Below are positions 42,596 through 52,245 of a stretch of DNA of 64,000 bases, in pieces (the stretch's first letter is position 1; each line of letters starts with the position of its first letter). Under the pieces are notes generated by a model. The model had not been told where the DNA came from. It was given only the letters and a program-made list of their open reading frames with translations, and searched no databases. The position numbers and the translations under genes were made by a program. The stretch spans positions 1-64,000 of the forward strand of contig NZ_JAOAUU010000147.1 in assembly GCF_030157465.1 (NCBI RefSeq). Reading direction: 5' to 3'. Source of the stretch: Zoogloea sp. (GTDB lineage: Bacteria; Pseudomonadota; Gammaproteobacteria; Burkholderiales; Rhodocyclaceae).

Positions 42596-42606
42596 CGAAC
42601 CAAGAA
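42596..42606 (-). promoter_or_regulatory. Shared 11-bp motif upstream of sbp
   Basis: TTCTTGGTTCG on the minus strand, 59 bp upstream of the sbp start. It equals the sequence at 40625-40635 before the encapsulin-operon rhodanese. A sulfate-limitation-type regulon element is the simplest reading. Confidence 0.5.
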
Positions 42607-42686
42607 AAATCGCGAAGCTAATTCATGGGGGTGGAAAGGGGCGTGTGGCGCGGCGCCTTCGCCGGCGGGAAGGCGCAAGCCCCGTT

Positions 42687-43115
42687 TTACGTTCCGGCCC
42701 GCTTCCTCACCGCCTCCACATATTCCCGCCCGTCCAGTGGCGCCTTGTCGCGCTGGGCGCGCCAGATGGTTTCGCCGAGGGCTTCGAGCACGTCGTGCAG
42801 GGCGGCGTGGCGGTCGCCGCGTTTGGCCTGGCATTGCTCGAAGGCTTCGCGGATGCCGGGGGGCTGGTTGATGGAGAGTTGTTCCTCGATGGCCAGGTGC
42901 AGCGAAAGGTGCAGGAAGGGGTTCACCTGCCCGTCTTCGGGGCTGAAATCTTTCTGCACGGCGTCGGGGTCTTCCAGCAGCGGCTGGTATTCCGGGTGGT
43001 GAGCGACGAGATCGGAGGCGATGATCTCGAGCTGGGTCAGCACTTCACGGCTCTTGTGCTTGCGCCAGGATTCAACGAAAAACTGGCGGGCCTGGTCTCG
43101 GGAGGGATCGAACAT
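42687..43115 (-). CDS. DUF1841 family protein
   Basis: 142-aa soluble protein conserved in beta- and gammaproteobacteria, N terminus MFDPSRDQARQFFVESWRKH, with the family segments HHPEYQPLLE and NPFLHLSLHLAIEEQLSINQ. Function unknown; usually near housekeeping genes. It lies 6 bp after nth, in the same direction, and so is probably the last gene of the rsx-nth transcription unit. Confidence 0.9.
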   Translation of the reverse strand: MFDPSRDQARQFFVESWRKHKSREVLTQLEIIASDLVAHHPEYQPLLEDPDAVQKDFSPEDGQVNPFLHLSLHLAIEEQLSINQPPGIREAFEQCQAKRGDRHAALHDVLEALGETIWRAQRDKAPLDGREYVEAVRKRAGT

Positions 43116-43121
43116 GGGGTT

Positions 43122-43763
43122 TTATTCCGTCTTGTCGCGGTTGAGGCAGAGGTCGCGGATGATGCATTCGCCGCACCGGGGTTTGCGGGCGGTGCAGACG
43201 TAGCGGCCGTGGAGGATGAGCCAGTGGTGGGCGTCGCGCAGGTATTCCTTGGGGATGCGGCGCAGCAGGCGTTTTTCGACTTCGAGCACGTCCTTGCCGG
43301 GGGCGAGGCCGGTGCGGTTGGCCAGCCGGAAAATGTGGGTATCCACGGCCATCGTCGGTTCGCCGAAAATGGTGTTGAGCACAACGTTGGCTGTTTTGCG
43401 GCCGACCCCGGGCAGGGCTTCGAGGGCTTCGCGGTCGTTGGGCACTTCGCCGGCGTGGCGTTCGAGCAGTTGCCGCGAGAGCATCGCGGTATTTTTGGCC
43501 TTGTTGCGGAACAGACCGATGGTCTTGATGTGCTCGGCAATGCCCGCTTCGCCGAGATCTGCCATGGCCTCGGGCGTGGGCGCGAGGGCAAAGAGCTTGC
43601 GGGTGGCGATGTTCACGCCCTTGTCGGTGGCCTGGGCCGAGAGCACGACGGCCACCAGCAACTGGAAGGGCGAGGCGAATTCCAGCTCGGTGGTGGGCGT
43701 CGGGTTGGCGTCCCGCAGGCGGCGGAAGACTTCGGCGACCGCCGCGAGGCGCATGTCAGGCAT
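43122..43763 (-). CDS. nth: Endonuclease III (DNA glycosylase/AP lyase)
   Basis: 213 aa. Removes oxidised pyrimidines. Helix-hairpin-helix LPGVGRKTANVVLN with catalytic Lys, catalytic Asp in VDTHIFRLANR, and a C-terminal [4Fe-4S] loop C-x6-C-x2-C-x5-C beginning CTARKPRCGEC. It follows rsxE by 9 bp, the familiar rsx-nth order. The start could be Met1 or Met4. Confidence 0.97.
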   Translation of the reverse strand: MPDMRLAAVAEVFRRLRDANPTPTTELEFASPFQLLVAVVLSAQATDKGVNIATRKLFALAPTPEAMADLGEAGIAEHIKTIGLFRNKAKNTAMLSRQLLERHAGEVPNDREALEALPGVGRKTANVVLNTIFGEPTMAVDTHIFRLANRTGLAPGKDVLEVEKRLLRRIPKEYLRDAHHWLILHGRYVCTARKPRCGECIIRDLCLNRDKTE

Positions 43764-43772
43764 GTCGGCGGA

Positions 43773-44459
43773 TCAGGCTTCGGCCGGCGTATCGGTGATG
43801 GCCGGCGGATTCATCCTGGCGCGTGCCAGCTTGCGGGCTTCCAGCCAGTTGCGCCCGGCGATCAGGCAGCCCAGGGCGAAGAAGGCGCCCGGCGGCAGGA
43901 TGGCGATCAGGAAGCCGGGGTAGTCGTCGCCGAACACGTGAATGGCCTCGGCGCCGGGGAAGAGCATTTCGATGCCCGACAGCAGGGTGCCGCTGCCGAT
44001 GAGTTCGCGGATGGCGCCCAGTACGGCGAGCACCAGCGTGAGGCCGATGCCCATGGCGATGCCGTCGATGGTCGAGCCGATGGGTTCGTTCTTGGCGGCG
44101 AAGGCTTCGACACGGGCGAGCACGATGCAGTTGGTGACGATCAGCGGAATGAAGATGCCGAGCACCAGGTAAAGCTCGTGGAGATAGGCGTTGAAGGCCA
44201 GGTCAACAACGGTGGTGAGCGCGGCGATGATCAGGATGAACACCGGAATGCGGATTTCGTAGGGGATGAAGTTGCGCAGCGCGGCAATCACCAGGTTGGA
44301 CATGGCCATGACCAGAATGGTGGCGAGGCCGAGGCTGACCGCATTGACGATGCTGGTGCTGATGGCGAGGATGGGGCACAGGCCGAGGATCTGCACGACC
44401 CCGGTGTTCTGCTTCCAGATCCCGTTCCAGGCGATATCACGATAGGCTTTGATGTCCAT
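43773..44459 (-). CDS. rsxE: Electron transport complex subunit RsxE
   Basis: 228-aa, six-helix integral subunit of the Rnf/Rsx ferredoxin-linked Na+/H+ pump and SoxR-reducing complex. Matches RsxE in length and in segments NTGVVQILGLCPILAISTSI and FIPLIVTNCIVLARVEAFAA. The N-terminal half mirrors RsxA, as expected. It is the sixth gene of rsxABCDGE. Confidence 0.95.
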   Translation of the reverse strand: MDIKAYRDIAWNGIWKQNTGVVQILGLCPILAISTSIVNAVSLGLATILVMAMSNLVIAALRNFIPYEIRIPVFILIIAALTTVVDLAFNAYLHELYLVLGIFIPLIVTNCIVLARVEAFAAKNEPIGSTIDGIAMGIGLTLVLAVLGAIRELIGSGTLLSGIEMLFPGAEAIHVFGDDYPGFLIAILPPGAFFALGCLIAGRNWLEARKLARARMNPPAITDTPAEA

Positions 44460-44473
44460 GACGGGGGCTCCGG

Positions 44474-45127
44474 TCAGAGCTTGTCGCCGCTGGGGGCGGC
44501 AAACAGGCGGTCGTGGTTGGCGGCGGCATAGCCGGCGGCGCGGGCCACGGCCTGGGTGACGGCGCGGGCGCTGATGGTGGCGCCCGTGTGATAGGCGATC
44601 TGGCCGCCGTCTTTGGTGAGCTTGCAGCGGGGCAGGTCGGCGGCTTTGAGTTCGGCGAACTGGGTGATCCAGGGCGACTTTTTGTTCTTGTCTTTCTTGG
44701 GGTCGATGTAGTCGCCGAGGCCGGGGGTTTCCCGGTGGGTGACGGCACGCACGCCGGACACGCCGCCGTCGGCGCGCACTGCGACGATCAGCTCGATGCG
44801 GCCGCTGTAGCCGTCGGGAGCCGTGGCTTCGAGGAGCAGCGCCGCGGGCTGGCCGGCCTTGCGGGCCCGGTAGATGTGGCCACCGTCGTCGAGGCCCAGC
44901 TCGCGGGTCGGGCCGACGGTGATGACGTCGTCGAGGAGCACGTTGTCGTAAGCCGTGGCGGGCAGCACTTCGGAGATGAGTTTCATCTTCTCTTCGGTGG
45001 CCGAGGCTTCGATCTGGGTTTTGGTGGCGCCGTAGGTGAAGGCCATGACCGCGGTGAAGATCACGGTAAAGGCCACCATCACCGAGCCGGTGCGGGCGGA
45101 GAGGCCGAGGGCGGTTGTTTCACTCAT
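44474..45127 (-). CDS. rsxG: Electron transport complex subunit RsxG (flavinylated)
   Basis: 217 aa. N-terminal membrane anchor (~17-36) and periplasmic FMN-binding domain. The FMN is covalently bound to Thr in the TGATISARAV motif near residue 179, which matches the S/TGAT site. It is preceded by rsxD (67 bp) and followed by rsxE (15 bp). Confidence 0.95.
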   Translation of the reverse strand: MSETTALGLSARTGSVMVAFTVIFTAVMAFTYGATKTQIEASATEEKMKLISEVLPATAYDNVLLDDVITVGPTRELGLDDGGHIYRARKAGQPAALLLEATAPDGYSGRIELIVAVRADGGVSGVRAVTHRETPGLGDYIDPKKDKNKKSPWITQFAELKAADLPRCKLTKDGGQIAYHTGATISARAVTQAVARAAGYAAANHDRLFAAPSGDKL

Positions 45128-45193
45128 GCTCAGGCCTTCCGCCGGGCCGCCCCGGCGGGCTGCGAATTCAGTGAGCGTGGTGGCTGTTTCATT

Positions 45194-46216
45194 TCAGTCT
45201 TTCTTGTGGCCGAAAACCGGCGCCTGGGTCTTCATGTCGATCAGCGGCACGAGGATGTTCATCAGCAGCGTGGCGAAGGCAACGCCATCGGGAAAGGCGC
45301 CGAAGCTACGGATCACGTAGGTGAAGATCGCTGCGCCGGCGGCAAACAGCAGCTTGCCGCGGGGGGTGGTGGCACCGGAAACGGGGTCGGTCAGGATGAA
45401 GAAGGCACCGAGCATGGCGCCGCCGGATGCCAGGTGGAACAGCGGCGAGGCGAAGGCGTCGGGGCGCATGCCCCACAGCAGCAGCGCAGAGGCGAAGAGC
45501 GCGCCGCAGAAGGCCGCCGGAATGTGCCAGGTGATGATGCGCTGCCTGATCAGCCACAGGCCGCCGACGAGATAACCCAGGGCGATCCATTCGCTGCCCT
45601 TGCCACCGAGCAGGCCAAAGGCCGGGCCGTCCATCAACTGGCTGGTGCGCAGGCCGTGAAGCTGGGAGTCGGGGTTTGCGGCGCTGCGCAGCGCGGTGCG
45701 CAGGGCATCCAGCGGCGTGGCGCCGGTGATGGCGTCCACCTGGCGCAGGCCGCCGAAAATCAGGTCGAGCTGGGTTTTGAAATCGAGCTGCCCGGCGGCG
45801 GGCCACTGGGACATCAGCGCCGGGTAGGCGACGATCATCAGGCAGAAGGCGGCCATTGCCGGGTTGAACGGGTTTTGGCCGAGCCCGCCGTAAAGCTGCT
45901 TGACCACGACCACGGCGAGCAGCGTGCCGGTGACGGTGAGCCACCAGGGCGCGATGGGGGGAAAGGTGAGGGCGATCAGCCAGGCGGTGACGACAGCCGA
46001 GAGGTCGGTGAGGAAAAGCGCCTTGGGCTTGCCGCGGATGGCCAGCATGGCGGCCTCGCCGGCAAGGGCGGCGGCGGAGGCGATGGCGAGCTGCACCAGG
46101 ATGCCGGCGCCGAAGAACCACACGTAGGCGGCGATGGCTGGCACGAGGGCGAGCAGCACCTGGAGCATGACGCTCTGGACGCTGGCCGCTTTGCGGACGA
46201 AGGGGGAATTGTTCAT
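45194..46216 (-). CDS. rsxD: Electron transport complex subunit RsxD (flavinylated)
   Basis: 340-aa integral subunit with ~10 helices. Start taken at the ATG 46216, giving MNNSPFVRKAASVQSVMLQV. Covalent FMN site TGAT (164-167), in VDAITGATPLDALR. It is the fourth gene of the operon. The 60 codons upstream of this start in frame belong to rsxC coding DNA and are not family-like. Confidence 0.95.
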   Translation of the reverse strand: MNNSPFVRKAASVQSVMLQVLLALVPAIAAYVWFFGAGILVQLAIASAAALAGEAAMLAIRGKPKALFLTDLSAVVTAWLIALTFPPIAPWWLTVTGTLLAVVVVKQLYGGLGQNPFNPAMAAFCLMIVAYPALMSQWPAAGQLDFKTQLDLIFGGLRQVDAITGATPLDALRTALRSAANPDSQLHGLRTSQLMDGPAFGLLGGKGSEWIALGYLVGGLWLIRQRIITWHIPAAFCGALFASALLLWGMRPDAFASPLFHLASGGAMLGAFFILTDPVSGATTPRGKLLFAAGAAIFTYVIRSFGAFPDGVAFATLLMNILVPLIDMKTQAPVFGHKKD

Positions 46217-46238
46217 CGGTAGGCGGGTCGGGTGGTGC

Positions 46239-47930
46239 TCAGGCGTCCGGGGTGTCGGCGGCCCTGGCGGGCGCGGCGTTCCGGCGGGCGTCGATGGCGG
46301 CGATGTCGGCTTCCACGTCCGGCGCGAGGTGGTCGGTGTTCTTCGGGGCGACCTGGGCTTTTTGCTGGCGGGCTTTTTCCATGGCGGCTTCAATCAGCGC
46401 GCGCTTGGCGTCGTCGCCGGAAGGCTTGGGTTTGGGCGCGGCTTCGCCGTCGGCCGCGGCCGGTGTGGCAGCGCCTTCGGTGGCGACCTTTTCACGGGTG
46501 GCGGCGGCCTTGGCAGCGAGCTTTTCGGCTTTTTCCTGCTTCTCGCGTTCCTGGCGGAAGTTCTTGAACTCGAAGCGGTCGCGGGCGCCGTCGGCGGATT
46601 CCTTCTCGCGCTCGCGGGACCAGATTTCGCTTTTGGAAAAGCGGAAGTAGTCCACGAGCGGAATGTGCGAGGGGCAGACGAAGCTGCAGCAGCCGCATTC
46701 GATGCAGTCGAATAGGTGGTATTCCTGGGCCTTGCCGAAGTTCTTCGAGCGGGAAAACCAGTACATCTCGAAGGGGGCGAGATCGGCCGGGCAGGCCTTG
46801 GCGCATTCGCCACAGCGGATGCACGGCATTTCGGGCGGCGGCGCCGGGAACATGGTCGCGCTGCCGACGAGCACGCAGTTGGTGGCCTTGACCACCGGCA
46901 CGTCGAAGCCCGGCATGCGCACGCCCATCATCGGGCCGCCCATGATGTAGCGGTCGGTGTCGGGGCGGGGGCCGGCGAGACGCACGAGGTGGTCCATCGG
47001 CGTGCCGATTAGCACGTCGTAGTTGCGCGGTGCGGTGACGTTGCCGGCGACAGTGACAAGGCGCGAGATCAGCGGACGGCCGTGTTCGAGCGCTTCGAAA
47101 ATGCTGAAGGCGGTGCCCACGTTGAAGCACTGCACGCCGAAATCGGTGGAGCGGCGGCCGTGAGGCACTTCGATGCCGGTGAGGACACGAATCAGCTGCT
47201 TGGCGCCGCCAGCCGGATAGCGGGTGGGGATGGCAACGGCTTCGATGCCCGTCTCGCCGCTGGCTTTGATGGCGGCCTGAACCGATGCGACGGCTTCGGG
47301 CTTGTTGTCCTCGATGCCGATCAGCACTTCTTCGGCCTGCAGCATGTAGCGCATGGCGACGATGCCCTTGAGCATGTCGCTGGCGCGCTCGCGCATCAGC
47401 ATGTCGTCACAGGTGATGAAGGGCTCGCACTCGGCACCGTTGATGACGAGTGTCTTGAGCTTGCCTTCTTTGCCCGGCTTGAGTTTGGCGTAGCTGGGAA
47501 AGACGGCGCCGCCGAGACCGACGACACCGGCGTCGCGCAGGAAGTCGCGCAGTTCGTCGGGGGGTGTGCTGCGGTAATTGACCTTTTCAAGTTCGCACCA
47601 GCGGTCTTCGCCGTCGGGCTCGATGATCACCGACAGGGTGGTGAGCCCGGAGGTGTGGGGCATCACGGCCTGGGCCACGTCGCGCACGATGCCGGAGGTG
47701 GATGCATGCACTGCCGATGACAGGTTGCCGTCGGCACCGCCGATACGCTGGCCCTTGAGCACGTGATCGCCGGGCTGAACCAGCGGGCGCGGATGACCGC
47801 CTACCGCCTGGTGCAGCGGAATGACGAGACGATCCGGCAGCGGCACGGAGGCGATCGGTTCGGTGGTGGATTGCGTCTTGTTGGTTTGCGGCTTGACGCC
47901 ACCATGGAACTTGAAGAGTTTGCGCAGCAT
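46239..47930 (-). CDS. rsxC: Electron transport complex subunit RsxC
   Basis: 563 aa. Start at MLRKLFKFHGGVKPQTNKTQ. NADH/FMN-binding N terminus (LVINGAECEPFITCDDMLMR and GVPHGRRSTD region), two [4Fe-4S] clusters (CIRCGECAKACP and CIECGCCSFVCPS), and an Ala/Lys-rich C-terminal tail of ~130 aa. The tail is shorter than in E. coli RsxC. The ATG follows the rsxB stop by one base. Confidence 0.95.
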   Translation of the reverse strand: MLRKLFKFHGGVKPQTNKTQSTTEPIASVPLPDRLVIPLHQAVGGHPRPLVQPGDHVLKGQRIGGADGNLSSAVHASTSGIVRDVAQAVMPHTSGLTTLSVIIEPDGEDRWCELEKVNYRSTPPDELRDFLRDAGVVGLGGAVFPSYAKLKPGKEGKLKTLVINGAECEPFITCDDMLMRERASDMLKGIVAMRYMLQAEEVLIGIEDNKPEAVASVQAAIKASGETGIEAVAIPTRYPAGGAKQLIRVLTGIEVPHGRRSTDFGVQCFNVGTAFSIFEALEHGRPLISRLVTVAGNVTAPRNYDVLIGTPMDHLVRLAGPRPDTDRYIMGGPMMGVRMPGFDVPVVKATNCVLVGSATMFPAPPPEMPCIRCGECAKACPADLAPFEMYWFSRSKNFGKAQEYHLFDCIECGCCSFVCPSHIPLVDYFRFSKSEIWSREREKESADGARDRFEFKNFRQEREKQEKAEKLAAKAAATREKVATEGAATPAAADGEAAPKPKPSGDDAKRALIEAAMEKARQQKAQVAPKNTDHLAPDVEADIAAIDARRNAAPARAADTPDA

Positions 47931-47931
47931 C

Positions 47932-48480
47932 TCAGGCGGCCTTGATTTCAACGACCGGGTAACGCCATTTCCAGGTGTCCACGGTTTCAGTGATGGCTTC
48001 CATCGTGATGCAATCCACCGGGCAGGGGGCAAGGCAGAGTTCGCAGCCGGTGCATTCGGCGGCGACGATGGTGTGGAGCTGCTTGGCTGCGCCGACGATG
48101 GCATCCACCGGGCAGGCCTGGATGCACAGGGTGCAGCCGATGCAGGTGGCCTCGTCGATGACTGCCACGGATTTGGGCTTTTCAACGCCGTGTTCTTCGG
48201 AGAGCGGCTTGAATTCACGGCCGAGGAGGTCGGCCAGCTTGCGGATGCCTTCCTCGCCGCCGGGCGGGCACTGGTTGATTTCTGCCTCGCCGTCGGCAAT
48301 CGCGGTGGCGTAGGGCCGGCAGCCGGGGAAGCCGCATTGCCCGCATTGGGTTTGCGGCAGGATGGCGTCGATTTTTTCGACCAGCGGATCGCCTTCGACC
48401 TTGAACTTGATCGATGCGAAACCGAGCACCGCCCCGAGGACGAGGGCAATGCCCGTCATGACCAGAAGTGCAGTAATCAT
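47932..48480 (-). CDS. rsxB: Electron transport complex subunit RsxB
   Basis: 182 aa. N-terminal anchor ([20 protein letters not shown]), a [4Fe-4S]-binding CGQCGFPGC motif (~47-55), and two ferredoxin clusters ([12 protein letters not shown] and [12 protein letters not shown]). It carries electrons inside the Rnf complex. The stop is followed after one base by rsxC. Confidence 0.95.
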   Translation of the reverse strand: MITALLVMTGIALVLGAVLGFASIKFKVEGDPLVEKIDAILPQTQCGQCGFPGCRPYATAIADGEAEINQCPPGGEEGIRKLADLLGREFKPLSEEHGVEKPKSVAVIDEATCIGCTLCIQACPVDAIVGAAKQLHTIVAAECTGCELCLAPCPVDCITMEAITETVDTWKWRYPVVEIKAA

Positions 48481-48484
48481 GGTG

Positions 48485-49069
48485 TCAGTGGAACTTGTCG
48501 AGGCCGGCGAAGCCCATGAAGGCGAGACTCATCAGTCCGGCGGTAACCATTGCGATGGCTGTTCCCTTGAACGGGACGGGCACGTCGGCGCCGTCGAGAC
48601 GTTCGCGGATGCCGGCAAACAGCACGAGCGCCAGGGAGAAGCCAACCGAGCTGCCGAAGCCGAAGAGCAGGGATTCGAGCAGGTCGTGGTGCAGGGCCAC
48701 GTTGAGCAGCGGAATGCCGAGCACGGCGCAGTTGGTGGTGATCAGCGGCAGGTAGATGCCGAGCACCTGGTGCAGCATCGGGCTGGTTTTCTGGATCACC
48801 AGCTCGGTGACCTGCACGATGGCGGCGATGATGACGATGAAGGCCAGGGTGCGCAGGTATTCGACGCCTGCCGGCATCAGCACGTAGTGGTCGACGAGGT
48901 AGCTGGTGCCGCAGCCCAGAGTGAGCACGAAGGTGGTTGCCGCGCCCATGCCGACAGCGGTTTCCAGTTTCTTGGAAACGCCCATGAAGGGGCACAGGCC
49001 GAGGATGCGGACCAGGACGACGTTGTTCACAAGAACGGCGCCGAGGATCACGAAGAGGTAGCTGGTCAT
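48485..49069 (-). CDS. rsxA: Electron transport complex subunit RsxA
   Basis: 194-aa, six-helix integral subunit and first gene of rsxABCDGE. Family segments [20 protein letters not shown] and [20 protein letters not shown] are typical. The complex couples NADH/ferredoxin oxidation to ion flow and, in some bacteria, keeps SoxR reduced or feeds nitrogenase. Upstream 70 bp to the edge of pyrD downstream sequence should hold the operon promoter. Confidence 0.95.
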   Translation of the reverse strand: MTSYLFVILGAVLVNNVVLVRILGLCPFMGVSKKLETAVGMGAATTFVLTLGCGTSYLVDHYVLMPAGVEYLRTLAFIVIIAAIVQVTELVIQKTSPMLHQVLGIYLPLITTNCAVLGIPLLNVALHHDLLESLLFGFGSSVGFSLALVLFAGIRERLDGADVPVPFKGTAIAMVTAGLMSLAFMGFAGLDKFH

Positions 49070-49181
49070 GGCTGCCGGAGGCTTAAGGGGCTGGGGTGGG
49101 AGCGGAAGGCCGGATTATCCCGTGCTGGCAGGCTGGCACTCAAGCCTGCTGGCGGTGTGGGCATCTCCGGCATGGTGTGCT

Positions 49182-50195
49182 TCAGGCGTAATCGCGGGTT
49201 TCGGCAACGGCTTCGCGTACCAGGGCCGGGCCGCGGTAGATGAGGCCGCTGTACACCTGGACCAGTCTGGCGCCCGCATCGAGCTTGGCCCGCGCTTGAC
49301 GGCCGTCGAACACTCCGCCGGCTGCGATGATCGGCAGTTCGTTTTGCAGGGCCGTGGCCAGTGCGGCGACGACGGCCGTGGAGGCTTCGAACAGCGGGGC
49401 GCCGGAGAGGCCGCCTTGCTGGTCGCCGAAGGGGATGCCCTGCACTTTGTCGCGAGCGAGGGTGGTGTTGGTGGCGATCACGCCGTCGATGCGGTGGCGG
49501 CGCAGCGCGTCGGCGATATTGGTGATCTGGGCACTGTCGAGGTCGGGCGCGATCTTGAGGGTGATCGGCACGTAGCGCCCGTGCTTGTCGGCGAGCTGGG
49601 CCTGGCGGGCCTTGAGCTGGCCGAGGAGGGCGTCGAGTTCGGACTCGCCCTGCAGCTGGCGCAGGTTCTTGGTGTTGGGTGACGAGATGTTGACGGTGAT
49701 GTAGCTCGCCAGCGGATAGGCCTTGTCGAGGCAGATCAGGTAATCGTCGGCCGCGCGCTCGATGGGCGTGTCGGCGTTCTTGCCGATGTTGATGCCGAGG
49801 ATGCCCTTGAACTTCATTTGTTCCACGTTGCCGAGCAGTGCATCGATACCGTGGTTGTTGAAACCCATGCGGTTGATGATGCCTTTGACTTCCGGCAGGC
49901 GGAACATGCGTGGCTTGGGGTTGCCGGGCTGGGCACGCGGCGTGATGGTGCCGATTTCGATGAAGCCGAAACCCATTCGGGCCAGGCCATCGATGGCTTC
50001 GCCGTTCTTGTCGAGGCCGGCGGCAAGGCCGATGCGGTTCGGAAACTGCAGGCCCATGACTTCGACTGACTTGGCGGGCAGCGGCTTGGCGGCGGGGAGC
50101 AGGCGTCCGGCCAGATGCAGGCCGGCGAGAGCGGTTTCGTGGGCGGTCTCCGGATCAAGGGAGAACAGCACCGGGCGGGCGATTTGGTAGAGCAT
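49182..50195 (-). CDS. pyrD: Dihydroorotate dehydrogenase (quinone)
   Basis: 337 aa. Class 2 enzyme that oxidises dihydroorotate with ubiquinone (pyrimidine synthesis), attached to the inner membrane by its N-terminal helices. FMN and substrate motifs: [40 protein letters not shown] (catalytic Ser), and [13 protein letters not shown]. Start at [20 protein letters not shown]; an upstream in-frame Met is less family-like. Confidence 0.96.
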   Translation of the reverse strand: MLYQIARPVLFSLDPETAHETALAGLHLAGRLLPAAKPLPAKSVEVMGLQFPNRIGLAAGLDKNGEAIDGLARMGFGFIEIGTITPRAQPGNPKPRMFRLPEVKGIINRMGFNNHGIDALLGNVEQMKFKGILGINIGKNADTPIERAADDYLICLDKAYPLASYITVNISSPNTKNLRQLQGESELDALLGQLKARQAQLADKHGRYVPITLKIAPDLDSAQITNIADALRRHRIDGVIATNTTLARDKVQGIPFGDQQGGLSGAPLFEASTAVVAALATALQNELPIIAAGGVFDGRQARAKLDAGARLVQVYSGLIYRGPALVREAVAETRDYA

Positions 50196-50236
50196 GCAGC
50201 ATTCTACCGCAGTGCGGCAAAGTCTTGTTTCTACGA

Positions 50237-50716
50237 TCAATCCAGAGCGAAACGAAGCTGCAGCCCAAGGTAGCCGCTGTAGCCCGGCAGGTTGGGCAGG
50301 GCGATCAGGTTGGCGCCGACCCGCCCGATTTGTGCCGATACCGCCGGCAGCACGAGCACCGGCGACGGGTAGCCGGTGGCGAGAAGCCCGAAAGCGCCAA
50401 AGCGGAAGGGGCCTGCCGCAAGCGGCATCCAGCGGCCGCCAATGTAAAAGGTATTGCGGTCGTAACTGTTGCGGAAGTAGCCGGCCGAGGCCGTCCAGGG
50501 GGTGCCGGTGAATTCCCGCTCGAGCCCGGCGCCTGGATTGACTTGGCGCCAGTCGCGGCGGTCGGGCTGAAAATGGTGGGAGAGCCCCGCGAGGGTCAGC
50601 CAGTCGCGGTGAGCTGCGGTGTGGAAGTCGTCGAGTGCTGGCAGGGCATGGGCCGCAGGGCTGACCAGCACGCAGGCGGCGATGGGCGCCAGGATGCGCG
50701 CCAGGGTTCGAGTCAT
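50237..50716 (-). CDS. Exported probable outer-membrane beta-barrel protein
   Basis: 159 aa with signal peptide ([20 protein letters not shown]). The mature part has alternating hydrophobic/aromatic strands ([55 protein letters not shown]), resembling a small 8-stranded barrel of the PagP or lipid A-modifying kind. I cannot assign an activity. It lies between pyrD and bpt on the same strand; its ATG is 23 bp from the bpt stop. Confidence 0.72.
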   Translation of the reverse strand: MTRTLARILAPIAACVLVSPAAHALPALDDFHTAAHRDWLTLAGLSHHFQPDRRDWRQVNPGAGLEREFTGTPWTASAGYFRNSYDRNTFYIGGRWMPLAAGPFRFGAFGLLATGYPSPVLVLPAVSAQIGRVGANLIALPNLPGYSGYLGLQLRFALD

Positions 50717-50738
50717 GGTGGGAAGTCGCCGGGAAGGG

Positions 50739-51479
50739 TTAGTCGGACTGTGCGAAGTCGGCGTCCGTGAGGGCACGCCACAGGCCGTCGACGCGGCCTT
50801 CCATCGGGCGGAAGCGTGCCTTGTAAGCCATTTTGCGGCTGTCGCGGATCCAGTAGCCGAGATAGAGGTAGGGAAGCTTGAGTTCCCGGCACACTTCGAT
50901 CTGCCACAGCACGCCGAAGGTGCCGAGGCTGCTGCCGGGAAGGTCCGGATCGTAAAAAGTGTAAACGCTCGACAGGCCGTCGGTCAGGCAGTCGATGACG
51001 CTCACCATGCGCAGGATGCCGTTTTCGCGGAACTCCACGAGGCGGCTGTCCACATGGCTTTGCAGCAGGAAGTGGGCGTACTGCTCGCGGTTGTCTTCGT
51101 CCATGCCGCCGCCTGAGTGGCGGCTGGCCTGGTAGCGTTGATAAAGGGCGTAGTGCTCTTCAAGGAAGGCCAGTTCCATCTCCCGTGGATGGAGGTTGGC
51201 GTGGGCGTTCCAGGCGCGGCGCTGGCTGCGGTTTGGATTGAAGGAGGCGACCGGGACGCGTACCGGAACGCAGGCATGGCAGGCGTCGCAGTGAGGGCGG
51301 TAGGTGAAGATGCCGCTGCGCCGGAAGCCGCTGCGCACGAGTTCGCTGTAAAGCGGCGTGTCGATCAGGTGGCTGGGCGTGGCGACCTGGGAGCGGGCCT
51401 GCCGCTCGGGCAGGTAGGAGCACGCGTAAGGGGCCGTGGCGTAGAACTGCAGCAGGGAGTATGGGTAATCCTTGAGCAT
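50739..51479 (-). CDS. bpt: Aspartate/glutamate leucyl-tRNA-protein transferase
   Basis: 246 aa. Adds leucine to N-terminal Asp or Glu for ClpAP degradation (N-end rule). Start [20 protein letters not shown]. Family sequence [20 protein letters not shown] (Cys-rich) and [20 protein letters not shown]. It is paired with aat, 6 bp away, in the classical bacterial arrangement. Confidence 0.95.
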   Translation of the reverse strand: MLKDYPYSLLQFYATAPYACSYLPERQARSQVATPSHLIDTPLYSELVRSGFRRSGIFTYRPHCDACHACVPVRVPVASFNPNRSQRRAWNAHANLHPREMELAFLEEHYALYQRYQASRHSGGGMDEDNREQYAHFLLQSHVDSRLVEFRENGILRMVSVIDCLTDGLSSVYTFYDPDLPGSSLGTFGVLWQIEVCRELKLPYLYLGYWIRDSRKMAYKARFRPMEGRVDGLWRALTDADFAQSD

Positions 51480-51485
51480 CGTGCG

Positions 51486-52190
51486 CTACGTCCAGGAGGC
51501 TTGGGCACCATTTTGTGGCCAACGGGCAGGAGGCGGGCCTTCGCGGGTGAGGGTGCCGAGCATTTTCACGAAAACCTCGCGTGGAATTTCCGTGCCACCC
51601 AGCGAGGCCAGATGGCGTGTTGTCATTTGACAATCTAGCACGCGAAAATCGTGTTGCTCAAGAAAGCGTGCCAGGTGGGCAAAGGCGATTTTCGAGGCAT
51701 CGGTGCGCCGGCTGAACATCGATTCGCCGTAAAAGACGTGCCCCAGCGCCATGCCATAGAGTCCTCCGGCCAGCTCTCCGTCGATCCAGGTTTCCACCGA
51801 ATGGGCGTAGCCGAGTTCGTGCATGCGGATGTAGGCTGACTCAATGGCGGGCGTGATCCAGGTGCCGACGTTCGATTGGCGGGATTCGGCGCAGGCGCGG
51901 ATCACGGCGGCGAAGTCGTGGTCCAGGCGCACTTCGTAGTGGCCCCTTTTGAGCGTCTTGCCCAGCGAGCGGGTGATGCGGATATGGTTGGGTACGACCA
52001 CCATGCGCGGGTCGGGGCTCCACCACAGAATGGGCTCGCCCTGATTGAACCAGGGGAAGATGCCGTGCCGATAGGCTGCAAGGAGCCAGTCGGGCGCAAG
52101 GGAGCCACCCGCCGCGAGCAGGCCGTTGGGCTCGCGAAGGGCGCTGGCGGCGGGAGGGAATACAGGGTGGTCGCCGAGCCAGGGAATCAT
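51486..52190 (-). CDS. aat: Leucyl/phenylalanyl-tRNA-protein transferase
   Basis: 234 aa. Transfers Leu or Phe to N-terminal Arg/Lys. Start at MIPWLGDHPVFPPAASALRE; typical SGGSLAPDWLLAAYRHGIFP-like segment (GGSLAPDWLLAAYRHGIFPW region), WWSPDPRMVV, GESMFSRRTDASKIAF and the late QMTTRHLASLGG. Upstream of bpt in the same transcription unit. Confidence 0.95.
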   Translation of the reverse strand: MIPWLGDHPVFPPAASALREPNGLLAAGGSLAPDWLLAAYRHGIFPWFNQGEPILWWSPDPRMVVVPNHIRITRSLGKTLKRGHYEVRLDHDFAAVIRACAESRQSNVGTWITPAIESAYIRMHELGYAHSVETWIDGELAGGLYGMALGHVFYGESMFSRRTDASKIAFAHLARFLEQHDFRVLDCQMTTRHLASLGGTEIPREVFVKMLGTLTREGPPPARWPQNGAQASWT

Positions 52191-52245
52191 GTGGAGGGCA
52201 CCTGGCTGTTGGCGCAACGAGCCGGTCTGAAACCGGCTGGCGGGA

